Under the pieces are notes generated by a model, which made no database searches, was not told where the DNA came from, and saw nothing but the letters and a program-made list of their open reading frames with translations. A stretch of DNA of 7,887 nt, taken from the NCBI GenBank assembly GCA_002317435.1, contig DCIQ01000007.1:1-7887 (forward strand), written 5' to 3'. The DNA is from Bacteroidales bacterium UBA1722 (GTDB lineage: Bacteria; Bacteroidota; Bacteroidia; Bacteroidales; UBA932). Numbering within the stretch: the first letter of the stretch is position 1; every line of letters starts with the position of its first letter. Positions 1-7,095 of the stretch are shown one piece after another. Both the position numbers and the translations under genes were made by a program.

Positions 1-1195
1 TGAATCTGGCATTGACTGAAGTGGAATCAGCCAGAAGCGCTTTTTTATAGAATACCTCGCTCTCCTGCCATTTCCGGTCTTCATATGCGCGGTTTCCTTT
101 TCTTACCTGACGGACTTCCCGGTTCTGGGCCTGAAGTGATACCGCCCCCGAACACAGGAGCATCAGCACCACGACCATACGGGCAGTGCCCGGGGCCCCG
201 AAAAGATTACGCCCGTTTCTCCTGTCATTTATCAGAAATGCCAGAATGATAAAGAACAAAGCTATACCGAAGAAATACATATATTGTTCATCAAAATCCT
301 GAAATACTACCGACTGGAACTCCTTATCCTCCATATTCCGGATGTCATCGATTATGGGATTCAGTCCGAACTCCGTGTTTCCGGCCCGAACATAGATTCC
401 TCCTCCCGCTTCAGCCACTTCCGCGAGAGTCTTCTCGTCCAGTCGCGTGACCACGATATTCCCGTCACGGTCCTTCATCAGGTTTCCGTCCTTCGGAATG
501 GGTTTCCCCTCTGAAGAACCGACTCCTACGGTGAATACACGGACACCCGCCTGTGCCGCATTCCCGGCAGCTTTCACGGGATCTCCTTCGTGGTTTTCGC
601 CGTCGGTTATCAGAATCACCGCCCTGCTGTTCTGACTCTCGGGAGAAAAACTCCGGCAGGCGGTGACGATGGCATCGTCCAGAGCCGTCCCCTGGACGGG
701 TACCGATTCGGTGTTGATGGAGTTCAGAAATATCTTGGCCGAGACATAGTCCGCCGTGATGGGAAGCTGGACGAAAGCCTGTCCGGCGAATACGATAAGA
801 CCTATCCTGTCTCCCTGAAGTCTGTCCGTCAATTTGGAAATGGCCAGTTTGGCCCTTTCAAGACGATTCGGGGAATAATCTTCCGCCAGCATGGAGTTGG
901 ATACGTCCAGGGCGACCATTATCTCGATTCCCTTCAATTCCTGTTCTTTCAGGGTGGCCCCCAACTGGGGACGGGCCATGCCGACGCACAGGAAGAACCA
1001 GGCCAGCGACAGGAAAATCAGTCTGACCCACCCTTTCTTCGAAGAGGAATCGGGAAGGAGAACAGCCAGCAGACGCGCCTCGCCGAACAGTTCCATCCGG
1101 CGGCGGCGCAGTCTCCTCATCACCCCGTACAAGATAAAAAATACGGGTATGAGAGCTATGAGAAGCAAATAATCAGCAGCAGCGAAATGTATCAT
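1..1195 (-). CDS. batB: BatB-type VWA membrane protein fused in frame to a BatC-like TPR domain (3' end cut by window edge)
   Basis: The frame opens with ATG at 1195, one base after the batA stop, and stays open to the edge: 398 complete codons are visible. Residues about 8-24 and 58-74 are membrane helices, with the basic stretch RRLRRRR after the first. A VWA domain follows (about 90-285) with a full MIDAS: D97-V-S99-N-S101, T170 in VQGTAL, and D198 in LITDGEN. A third helix lies at about 305-323. By the positive-inside rule the VWA domain is periplasmic. BatB proteins usually end just after this helix. Here the chain continues through a GAPGTAR linker, a second signal-like segment (about 340-356, ending SLQAQ), and the first TPR-like helices (about 361-394), as in separate BatC proteins. 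Bat proteins were named for Bacteroides aerotolerance, and their molecular role is still unsettled. BatB identity is strong. The BatC part rests on about 60 residues. Confidence 0.9.
   Translation of the reverse strand, partial: MIHFAAADYLLLIALIPVFFILYGVMRRLRRRRMELFGEARLLAVLLPDSSSKKGWVRLIFLSLAWFFLCVGMARPQLGATLKEQELKGIEIMVALDVSNSMLAEDYSPNRLERAKLAISKLTDRLQGDRIGLIVFAGQAFVQLPITADYVSAKIFLNSINTESVPVQGTALDDAIVTACRSFSPESQNSRAVILITDGENHEGDPVKAAGNAAQAGVRVFTVGVGSSEGKPIPKDGNLMKDRDGNIVVTRLDEKTLAEVAEAGGGIYVRAGNTEFGLNPIIDDIRNMEDKEFQSVVFQDFDEQYMYFFGIALFFIILAFLINDRRNGRNLFGAPGTARMVVVLMLLCSGAVSLQAQNREVRQVRKGNRAYEDRKWQESEVFYKKALLADSTSVNARF
180..200. repeat. GC-rich inverted-repeat cluster at the BatB/BatC junction
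   Basis: On the plus strand CGGGC (180-184) and GCCCG (188-192) form a five-base stem with an AGT loop. This overlaps the perfect ten-base palindrome CGGGGCCCCG (191-200). The cluster encodes the GAPGTAR linker of the fusion and sits immediately before the in-frame ATG at 178, which begins the BatC-like signal segment. The structure is seen directly. Any role, such as pausing, control of internal initiation, or a remnant of an older intergenic region, is inference. It may equally be chance in GC-rich code. Confidence 0.45.
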
Positions 1196-1196
1196 A

Positions 1197-2201
1197 TCAC
1201 GCTATCCTCCTTCCTGCAAATAATTTCAATACTATATCGAGGAGAAAAGCCAGCAGCGCGGTCAGGCCGAACCTGCCGAAAAGTTCCGAATATACCGGAA
1301 ACGAATCCACCGTGGTCTTCACTTTCTCCATCTTGTTTATCTCTCCGTATATCTGGAGCAGTTTGGTATTGTCGGTAGCACGGAAATACGCTCCTCCGGT
1401 CTGCTCCGCCACCTCTTTCAAAAGGGCTTCGTCTATCTCCACGGGGATATTCTGGACCTGTACGCCGTATGGCGTCATCACAGGATAAGGGGCGGTCCCC
1501 ATGGCACCCACGCCGATGGTATATACACGGATGCCGTAGGTTTTGGCGATTTCTGTGGCCATCATCGGAGTTATCTCACCCCTGTTGTTCACACCGTCGG
1601 TCAGAAGTATTATGACCCGGCTGGGGGCATCCGAGTCCTTCAGTCTCGCCACTGCCGTGGCAAGTCCGTTTCCGATGGCCGTACCATCCTCTATCAGACC
1701 GCACTCCACCTCCTTCAGAAGGTTTATCAGGGTAGGTCTGTCGGTGGTCAGGGGACACTGAGTGAAACTTTCCCCCGCGAAGACCACCAGTCCCATCCTG
1801 TCGGCGGGACGCTGCGAGATGAATTCCACGGCGATGCCTTTGGCCGCTTCTATGCGGTCAGGATCGAAATCCCTGGCCAGCATACTGGTGGAAACGTCGA
1901 GGGCCATCACTATATCTATCCCTTCGGTATCCACCGTCTCGTTCACCGAAGACGAACGGGGTCTGGCGATGGCGATCACGAGAAAAGCCACCGCTATACA
2001 TTCCAGGACGAAAGGAAGGTGCATCAGCACTTTCCTGACAGTCACCCCGCCGGAGACGAAGCCGCCCGTATCCGACACGGACATCGAAGGTTCCCTGCCC
2101 GACCACTGACGCCACACATATATGGCGATGAGGGGGACCAGCAGCAGTTCCAGCCAAAGCAGCTGCGGATATTCAAAAAAGAATGAAGTATCTTCCATCA
2201 T
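1197..2201 (-). CDS. batA: BatA, VWA domain membrane protein of the Bat (aerotolerance) operon
   Basis: A 334-residue protein of normal BatA length. It has two N-terminal membrane helices (about 14-30 and 60-79), a VWA domain (about 95-290), and a C-terminal helix (about 307-327) followed by a short basic tail. The MIDAS is intact: D102-V-S104-T-S106, T174 in EDGTAIGNG, and D202 in LLTDGVNNRG. The ARPR segment after the second helix is typical of BatA/BatB. The predicted topology places the VWA domain in the periplasm between helices 2 and 3. The start codon at 2201 overlaps the stop of the preceding gene as ATGA, so translation is probably coupled. A second ATG follows directly at 2198. batB starts one base after the stop. 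BatA and BatB are expected to interact in the inner membrane. The biochemical activity is not established. Confidence 0.93.
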   Translation of the reverse strand: MMEDTSFFFEYPQLLWLELLLVPLIAIYVWRQWSGREPSMSVSDTGGFVSGGVTVRKVLMHLPFVLECIAVAFLVIAIARPRSSSVNETVDTEGIDIVMALDVSTSMLARDFDPDRIEAAKGIAVEFISQRPADRMGLVVFAGESFTQCPLTTDRPTLINLLKEVECGLIEDGTAIGNGLATAVARLKDSDAPSRVIILLTDGVNNRGEITPMMATEIAKTYGIRVYTIGVGAMGTAPYPVMTPYGVQVQNIPVEIDEALLKEVAEQTGGAYFRATDNTKLLQIYGEINKMEKVKTTVDSFPVYSELFGRFGLTALLAFLLDIVLKLFAGRRIA

Positions 2202-3196
2202 TTTTTAACGACTTCTTCTGTTTGCGCACCTATCTTCCGCTCGTATGTCTCGTTGACGAAACGGACGGCGGCGGGAATGGCATTTTCGTTCTCTTCCCTG
2301 GTACAGGAATATTTGGCGAACTTGACCAGATCGGAGCGGCGGAAAAGTTCGGAGAGGGACTCATATTCATCGGGACGGATGTCCTTTCCGGAGAGTTCCG
2401 CGAGTATCTCGGCGGATGTGGATTCCAACGCCTGGATATCGAAGCGCCCCTCCAGATAAAGCCGGAGGGCATCGGTAATCTCCGTATAGAACTGTTTCTG
2501 CCTGTTCTTCTGCCAGAGTTCCTGCGAATGTATCCTGTCCAGTGCCCTGAGTGCCACTATATGGGGAGGATCGACCGTTACAGGACGTCCGGTAATGGTC
2601 AGACCCGCCTTCTTCCTCCGCACTATTACGATGATGCCGTATATGACGGCGGCCAGAAGCGCGAAAGCCAGAACCCATTTGGCCACTTCCATGAAAGTGA
2701 CCGGATATCTGAACTGCGGCTTGATGTCGGAAAAACGGGGGGTGTCATCCCCTTCGGCCCTTTCGGGAGACATGAAGGTAGAGGTATCCACCTCTATGGT
2801 CTTCACCACCAGAGGCATCCCGTCGAAATGCAGGGTATCCGTCTCCTCACCGTCACGATAGAAATAGAACACTCTGTCGGGAAGCATATATTCCCCGCTC
2901 TCGAATGAAGTTATGACCGCCCTGGCCTCCACCCTGGTAATTTTCTTTTTCTTCGAAATGGTATCGAGGGTAAAATGGCTTATCACCTCCACCCCCGGCA
3001 CCACGGGATTCGCCAGCGAGTCGAAATCCATCGTCAAGTCGGACGGGACGTCGAAAACCGCCTTCCATTCGACGTGGTCACCGATCAGGACAGTGTCCTT
3101 CGACAGGGAGCCGGAAAGCAGTTCCTGAGCGCTCAGCGCCGCCGGGAAAAGGATTGCCGCAAGGCATAATGATAATCGTCCGGATATTCTCTTCAT
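2198..3196 (-). CDS. Bat-operon membrane protein with signal peptide, possible BatD-like extracytoplasmic domain, one helix and a cytoplasmic helical domain
   Basis: This is the protein usually found between the DUF58 gene and batA in Bacteroidota Bat operons. It has no settled name. I chose ATG at 3196, two bases after the DUF58 stop, because it gives a classic signal peptide starting MKR and ending near ALSA before QELL. A GTG at 3202 overlapping that stop as GTGA would add two residues (334 in total) and is also possible. Numbered from the GTG, residues about 26-165 are beta-rich and extracytoplasmic, with alternating hydrophobic residues and phrases such as DHVEWKAVF and SGEYMLPD, which recall the Ig-like part of BatD. 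A membrane helix follows at about 173-194, then RRKK. The rest (about 200-334) is helical and cytoplasmic, and may contact the MoxR or DUF58 proteins. The BatD resemblance is by eye and moderate. No catalytic motif is visible. Confidence 0.8.
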   Translation of the reverse strand: MKRISGRLSLCLAAILFPAALSAQELLSGSLSKDTVLIGDHVEWKAVFDVPSDLTMDFDSLANPVVPGVEVISHFTLDTISKKKKITRVEARAVITSFESGEYMLPDRVFYFYRDGEETDTLHFDGMPLVVKTIEVDTSTFMSPERAEGDDTPRFSDIKPQFRYPVTFMEVAKWVLAFALLAAVIYGIIVIVRRKKAGLTITGRPVTVDPPHIVALRALDRIHSQELWQKNRQKQFYTEITDALRLYLEGRFDIQALESTSAEILAELSGKDIRPDEYESLSELFRRSDLVKFAKYSCTREENENAIPAAVRFVNETYERKIGAQTEEVVKK

Positions 3197-3198
3197 AG

Positions 3199-4086
3199 TC
3201 ACGCCCTACTTTTGAACAGAGCCACCAGGCTCTTTACGTAATCCTGGTCAGTCGCGATGCTGACCGTATCCACTTTATACCGCCTGAGGAGCACCAGCAT
3301 CTCGCGGTAGGCCCCGACGGCATGCTTCTCATACTCCTCGCGGACCGCACTGCTGGAAGTGTCCACCAGGGCGGTGCGGCCGGTTTCACAGTCCCTGACA
3401 CGGAGCAGCCCCACGTCGGGAAGGGTCCGTTCACGTTCGTCGAAGATGTTTATCACCGATATCTCGTGCCTGTTCACGGCGATCTTCAGGGCATCTTCAT
3501 ACGCCGGGTATATTCCGTCACGCAAGTCCATCATGTCGGACAGGACAAATGCCGTGCATCTCTTCTTTATGGCGTTGGTCATGAACCTGAGCGCCTGGGA
3601 GATATCCGTACCGGTATGCTGCGGCTCGAACTCCAGTATCTCGTGGATGATGCGCAGCAGATGGCTCCTGCCCTTCTTCGGGGGGATGAACTGCTCCACC
3701 CGGTCACTGAAGAAGAGCGCACCCACCTTGTCATTGTTCACCGCCGCGGAGAACGACAGGACCGCCGCTATCTCCGCGGCAAGTTCCCGCTTGCTCCTGC
3801 ATCTGGTACCGAATATCCTGGACGCACTCACATCGATGAGGAGCATCACCACCAGTTCGCGCTCCTCCTCGAACACCTTCACGTACGGAGCGCGCAGTCT
3901 GGCGGTTACGTTCCAGTCCATATTCCGGACATCGTCACCGTACTGGTATTCGCGCACTTCACTGAAGGCCATACCCTTCCCCTTGAACGCCGAGTGATAT
4001 TCACCGGCGAAAATCTGATGGGAGAGAGCCCTGGTCCGGATTTCTATCTTGCGGACCTTCTTCAGCAATTCATTTCTATCGTCCAT
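3199..4086 (-). CDS. DUF58 family protein with VWA-like fold
   Basis: A 295-residue soluble protein with no membrane helix, the usual size for the Bacteroidota DUF58 protein encoded beside MoxR. The family signature lies at residues 29-63: GEYHSAFKGKGMAF, REYQYGDDVR, then MDWNVTAR. A VWA-like core follows with a complete MIDAS: D85-V-S87-A-S89, T160 in HTGTD, and D184 in VLSDMMD. It is expected to be cytoplasmic and to work with the adjacent MoxR ATPase. MoxR plus a DUF58 or VWA protein is a recurrent pair, thought to act in maturation or metal insertion of client complexes, but no client is evident here. ATG at 4086 lies 23 bases after the MoxR stop, with a GGGGAG stretch about eight bases upstream that could serve as a ribosome binding site. 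The stop overlaps or nearly touches the next start. Confidence 0.93.
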   Translation of the reverse strand: MDDRNELLKKVRKIEIRTRALSHQIFAGEYHSAFKGKGMAFSEVREYQYGDDVRNMDWNVTARLRAPYVKVFEEERELVVMLLIDVSASRIFGTRCRSKRELAAEIAAVLSFSAAVNNDKVGALFFSDRVEQFIPPKKGRSHLLRIIHEILEFEPQHTGTDISQALRFMTNAIKKRCTAFVLSDMMDLRDGIYPAYEDALKIAVNRHEISVINIFDERERTLPDVGLLRVRDCETGRTALVDTSSSAVREEYEKHAVGAYREMLVLLRRYKVDTVSIATDQDYVKSLVALFKSRA

Positions 4087-4109
4087 CGTCTGAACTCCCC
4101 GTCAAAAGC

Positions 4110-5102
4110 CTACGGAACCTCCACTGCATTGATGATATCCGAAATAATCTGTTCCGAAGTGATATTCTCGGCTTCGGCTTCATAGGTGAGGCCGATTCTG
4201 TGGCGGAGCACTTCGTAACATACGGCACGGACATCTTCGGGAATCACATAGCCGCGTCTCTTTATGAAGGCATAAGCCTTGGAGGCCATCGCCAGCGAGA
4301 TGGAGGCACGGGGCGACCCGCCGTAGGAAATCATATCCTTCAGTTTATGAAGTCCGTACGCTTCGGGAGTACGTGTGGCATACACTATATCCACGATATA
4401 TCTCTCGATTTTCTCATCCATGTAGACTTCGCGGACCACTTCGCGCGCCCTGCTGATATCCTCCGGCTGGAGCACGGCGGAAGGTTTCGGGAACGCCCCT
4501 CCGTTATTCATCCGGATAATCAGCTTCTCCTCCTCTTTCTTCGGATATGTCACCACCACCTTCAGCATGAAACGGTCCACCTGTGCCTCGGGAAGAGGAT
4601 AGGTGCCTTCCTGCTCGATGGGGTTCTGCGTGGCCATCACCAGGAACGGTTCGGGAAGAGGGAATGTCTCGTCCCCGATGGTCACCTGCCTCTCCTGCAT
4701 CGCCTCCAGCAGAGCCGACTGCACTTTGGCGGGAGAACGGTTGATTTCATCCGCGAGGATGAAGTTGGCGAAAATCGGGCCTTTCTTTATCTGGAATTCT
4801 TCACTTTTCTGGCTGTAGATCAGCGTACCGAGCACATCCGCGGGGAGGAGGTCCGGAGTGAACTGGATTCTGTTGAACTTGGCATTCACGCAGCGGGACA
4901 GAGTGTTGATGGCCAGAGTCTTGGCCAGTCCGGGAACTCCCTCCAGCAGGATATGCCCATTCGCCAGAAGACCTATGAGAAGGTTCTCCACCAGATGCTT
5001 CTGACCTACGATGACCTTGTTCATCTCCATGGAGAGAATGTCCACGAAGGCGCTCTCCTTCTGAATCCGGTCATTCAATTCCTTAATATTTACTGTATCC
5101 AT
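4110..5102 (-). CDS. MoxR family AAA+ ATPase, first gene of the Bat operon
   Basis: A 330-residue protein, typical MoxR length. The Walker A motif GVPGLAKT is at 55-62 and the Walker B motif FILADE at 114-119. Sensor 1 is in ATQNP at 157-161 and a probable arginine finger is R177 in QVDRF. The sensor 2 arginine is R265 in GGSPRAS, and the C-terminal lid (about 260-330) is helical. All ATPase residues are present, so it should be active. MoxR proteins form ring-shaped chaperone-like machines and usually act with VWA-domain partners, three of which lie downstream. It is cytoplasmic. As the first gene next to the divergent gap it probably defines the 5' end of the operon transcript. The start at 5102 gives the standard N-terminus before the conserved VIVGQKHLVE segment. 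No strong Shine-Dalgarno sequence is visible upstream, which is common in Bacteroidota. Which MoxR subfamily it belongs to cannot be confirmed by eye. Confidence 0.95.
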   Translation of the reverse strand: MDTVNIKELNDRIQKESAFVDILSMEMNKVIVGQKHLVENLLIGLLANGHILLEGVPGLAKTLAINTLSRCVNAKFNRIQFTPDLLPADVLGTLIYSQKSEEFQIKKGPIFANFILADEINRSPAKVQSALLEAMQERQVTIGDETFPLPEPFLVMATQNPIEQEGTYPLPEAQVDRFMLKVVVTYPKKEEEKLIIRMNNGGAFPKPSAVLQPEDISRAREVVREVYMDEKIERYIVDIVYATRTPEAYGLHKLKDMISYGGSPRASISLAMASKAYAFIKRRGYVIPEDVRAVCYEVLRHRIGLTYEAEAENITSEQIISDIINAVEVP

Positions 5103-5129
5103 AATGGTATGATAAAATTATATTTTTCG

Positions 5130-5137
5130 TACTTTTG
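5130..5137 (+). promoter_or_regulatory. Candidate Bacteroidota -7 promoter element for truA-exbB-exbD-tonB
   Basis: TACTTTTG followed by C matches the Bacteroidota primary sigma factor -7 consensus TAnnTTTG. Transcription would begin near 5144-5146, giving a leader of roughly 35-40 bases before the truA ATG. No good TTTG-type -33 element is seen about 20 bases upstream, so this rests on the -7 match and position only. On the opposite strand only imperfect matches were found for the Bat operon (TAATTTTA over 5120-5113, TAAATTCG over 5164-5157). Neither has a convincing -33 element, so that promoter is left uncalled. Confidence 0.4.
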
Positions 5138-5181
5138 CGACGTCTTTTCAAAAGGGCGAATTTAACGTTTTTTACAATACG

Positions 5182-5961
5182 ATGAGGTATTTCGTTTCAT
5201 TATCTTACCGTGGCTCACGATACTGCGGATGGCAGTTTCAGACGAACGGTCCAAGCGTCCAGGCTGAAATGGAACGAGCCCTCTCCATCCTCCTCGGAGG
5301 CCGGTGCGGAGTCACGGGAGCGGGAAGGACCGACACCGGGGTGAACGCATCGCGGTTCATCGCGCATTTCGACTCCGCCGGCGGGACTCTGCTCCAGTCG
5401 GACCCGGCCGAATTCGCATACAAGTTCAATGCCATCCTTCCCCCCGACATAGTGGTGCACGACATCTACAGGGTGGCAGATGACGCCCACGCGAGATTCG
5501 ACGCCGTCAGCAGGACCTACAAGTATTACGTCCACACCTCCAAGGACCCCTTCGGCACGGATTTTTCATTCGCCTTCTACCACGAGCTGGATCCGGACAG
5601 GATGAACGCGGCGGCCGCATACCTCCCCGGCAGAAGGGATTTCAGCTGTTTCGAGAAGCTCCACGGCGGACAGACCACCTCCGTATGCGATCTCACCCTC
5701 GCCCGATGGGACACGATTGATGATGATGCCTGCGGCAATAAGTACGTCTTCACCGTCACCGCGAACCGTTTCCTGAGAAATATGGTGCGGGCCATGGTGG
5801 GCACCCTCCTGGATGTGGGTACCGGGAAAAAGGACCCTTCCTGGATACCGGAACTGCTCGAAAAGGGTGACCGGTGCAGCGCCGGGCAGTCGGTTCCCGG
5901 GCACGCCCTGTTCCTCACCCGCATCGAATATCCTTATGAATTGATATCAATATTAAAATAA
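5182..5961 (+). CDS. truA: tRNA pseudouridine(38-40) synthase TruA
   Basis: A 259-residue protein, close to the usual TruA length. TruA converts uridines 38, 39 and 40 in the tRNA anticodon stem-loop to pseudouridine, in the cytoplasm. The catalytic aspartate is D51 within GAGRTDTGVNA (46-56). Other family marks are the N-terminal YRGSRYCGWQ (9-18), ARFDAVSRTYKY (104-115), DFSCFEKLH (153-161), and the C-terminal NRFLRNMVRAMVG (195-207). The protein appears complete and unmodified. The ATG at 5182 gives the standard start before the first beta strand. It is the first gene of the plus-strand block, nine bases before exbB, so it is probably cotranscribed with the Ton genes although it has no functional link with them. 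Confidence 0.97.
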   Translation: MRYFVSLSYRGSRYCGWQFQTNGPSVQAEMERALSILLGGRCGVTGAGRTDTGVNASRFIAHFDSAGGTLLQSDPAEFAYKFNAILPPDIVVHDIYRVADDAHARFDAVSRTYKYYVHTSKDPFGTDFSFAFYHELDPDRMNAAAAYLPGRRDFSCFEKLHGGQTTSVCDLTLARWDTIDDDACGNKYVFTVTANRFLRNMVRAMVGTLLDVGTGKKDPSWIPELLEKGDRCSAGQSVPGHALFLTRIEYPYELISILK

Positions 5962-5970
5962 TTACAAGTT

Positions 5971-6657
5971 ATGCTTCTATTACAGACAGGAACCGAAGTT
6001 CTTATCGAAGAAACGGCACACGAAAGTTTCTCCCTGATAGGGATGGCCGCCCGCGGCGGCTGGCTGATGCTGGTGCTTCTCATCCTTTCATTCATCGCCA
6101 TCTATATCTTCGGAGAGAGGTGGTGGGCGATTCACAAGGCCCAGAAGATAGACAAAGACTTCATGGACGAGATCCACGACCTCATCCGCGAAGGGAAAAT
6201 CAAATCGGCCCGCGCGCTGTGCGCCAAATCGGACTCCCCCATAGCACGCCTCATCGAGAAAGGAATCGAACGTCTCGGACGTCCCCTGCCCGACATCCAG
6301 GCGGCGGTGGAGAACACCGGCAACGTCGAAGTCGCCAGACTGGAGAAAAATCTCCCGATGCTCGCCACCATTGCCGGAGGCGCACCTATGATAGGATTCC
6401 TCGGGACCGTGACCGGCATGATCCGCGCTTTCTTCAATATGGCCCAGGCCGGCTCGAACGTCGATATCACCCTTCTCTCGGGAGGTATCTATGAGGCCAT
6501 GCTCACCACCGTGGGCGGTCTGTTCGTAGGTATCATCGCCTACTTCGGCTACAACTTCCTCACCTCCCGCATCTCGGACCTGGTCTTCAAGATGGAGTCG
6601 AACACCATCGAATTCATGGATATGCTTTACGAACCGGCATCCGAATCCAAGAAATAA
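5971..6657 (+). CDS. exbB: ExbB/TolQ/MotA family proton channel protein
   Basis: A 228-residue inner-membrane protein with the three-helix layout of ExbB/TolQ: about 29-48, about 129-155 and about 175-197, with a long cytoplasmic loop between the first two. The family core is present as PMIGFLGTVTGMI (139-151) and YEAMLTTVGGLFVGI (174-188). The threonines in these two helices line the proton path in characterised ExbB/TolQ proteins. With ExbD it would form the motor that uses the proton gradient to drive TonB. It lies nine bases after truA and six bases before exbD. TolQ is an alternative name, since ExbB and TolQ are hard to separate by eye. The downstream TonB-like gene favours the Ton assignment. 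Confidence 0.93.
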   Translation: MLLLQTGTEVLIEETAHESFSLIGMAARGGWLMLVLLILSFIAIYIFGERWWAIHKAQKIDKDFMDEIHDLIREGKIKSARALCAKSDSPIARLIEKGIERLGRPLPDIQAAVENTGNVEVARLEKNLPMLATIAGGAPMIGFLGTVTGMIRAFFNMAQAGSNVDITLLSGGIYEAMLTTVGGLFVGIIAYFGYNFLTSRISDLVFKMESNTIEFMDMLYEPASESKK

Positions 6658-6663
6658 CGGAAT

Positions 6664-7077
6664 ATGGCGATAAAACGACAGACCAAATCCGACGCAGGTT
6701 TCTCCATGTCGTCCATGACCGACATAGTGTTCCTCCTGCTCATATTCTTCCTGGTCACCTCCACCCTGATAAATCCGAACGCGCTGAAGCTCCTTCTGCC
6801 CAAGAGCACCAATCAGATTTCGGACAAGGCGACCGTATCCGTATCCATCAGGCACTACCCCGAAAAAAACTCCTTCACGTTCCACATAAACGGCTCCGTG
6901 AAACCGATTCCCTCCGATCGGGTGGAACCTGCCATCCAGGACCTCCTGAAGGACTCTGACGACCCCACCTTCTCCATCTATGCAGACAAGACCGTCCCCA
7001 TAGAACAGGTGGTGAATCTGATGAACATCGCCAAAAGGAACAAGTACAAAGTCATTCTGGCCACTTCACCGGAATAA
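6664..7077 (+). CDS. exbD: ExbD/TolR family biopolymer transport protein
   Basis: A 137-residue protein with a short cytoplasmic N-terminus, one membrane helix (about 19-36), and a periplasmic domain to the end. The essential acidic residue of the family is D20 in SMTDIVFLLLIFFLV, equivalent to the aspartate that carries protons in the ExbB pore. The following LLPKST phrase is typical of ExbD. The periplasmic part contains VSIRHYP, IYADKTVPIEQVVNLMNIAKRN and VILATSPE, fitting the small alpha/beta ExbD/TolR fold. Only one exbD copy is seen here, whereas some Bacteroidota encode two in a row. It sits six bases after exbB and 18 bases before tonB. TolR is the alternative assignment. Confidence 0.93.
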   Translation: MAIKRQTKSDAGFSMSSMTDIVFLLLIFFLVTSTLINPNALKLLLPKSTNQISDKATVSVSIRHYPEKNSFTFHINGSVKPIPSDRVEPAIQDLLKDSDDPTFSIYADKTVPIEQVVNLMNIAKRNKYKVILATSPE

Positions 7078-7095
7078 CATAGCCACATCCCCAAA

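Noticed and set aside
590..1378. A 262-codon plus-strand open frame opposite batB and batA
   Set aside because: It crosses the batA/batB boundary in antisense and its translation shows no domain or composition typical of a real protein. The minus-strand frame has a full VWA domain.
2183..2908. A 241-codon plus-strand open frame opposite the Bat-operon membrane protein
   Set aside because: It is antisense to a frame with a signal peptide and membrane helix in a conserved operon. No motif supports it.
3322..4185. A 287-codon plus-strand open frame opposite the DUF58 gene
   Set aside because: It is antisense to a clear DUF58 coding region and shows no domain, signal peptide or start context of its own.
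5144..5154. CTTTTCAAAAG as a terminator or protein-binding operator
   Set aside because: The arms are five bases with a one-base centre, too tight for an RNA hairpin, and there is no U-tract in a useful place. A single short A/T-rich palindrome is weak evidence for an operator, so it is only mentioned under the divergent gap.
4200..5165. A 321-codon plus-strand open frame opposite the MoxR gene
   Set aside because: It is rich in His, Arg and Gly with no recognisable domain, and is fully antisense to a gene with all AAA+ motifs. It is a by-product of GC-rich codon use.
6088..6885. A 265-codon minus-strand open frame across exbB and exbD
   Set aside because: It spans two well-recognised genes in antisense and is rich in Gly, Asp and His with no domain.
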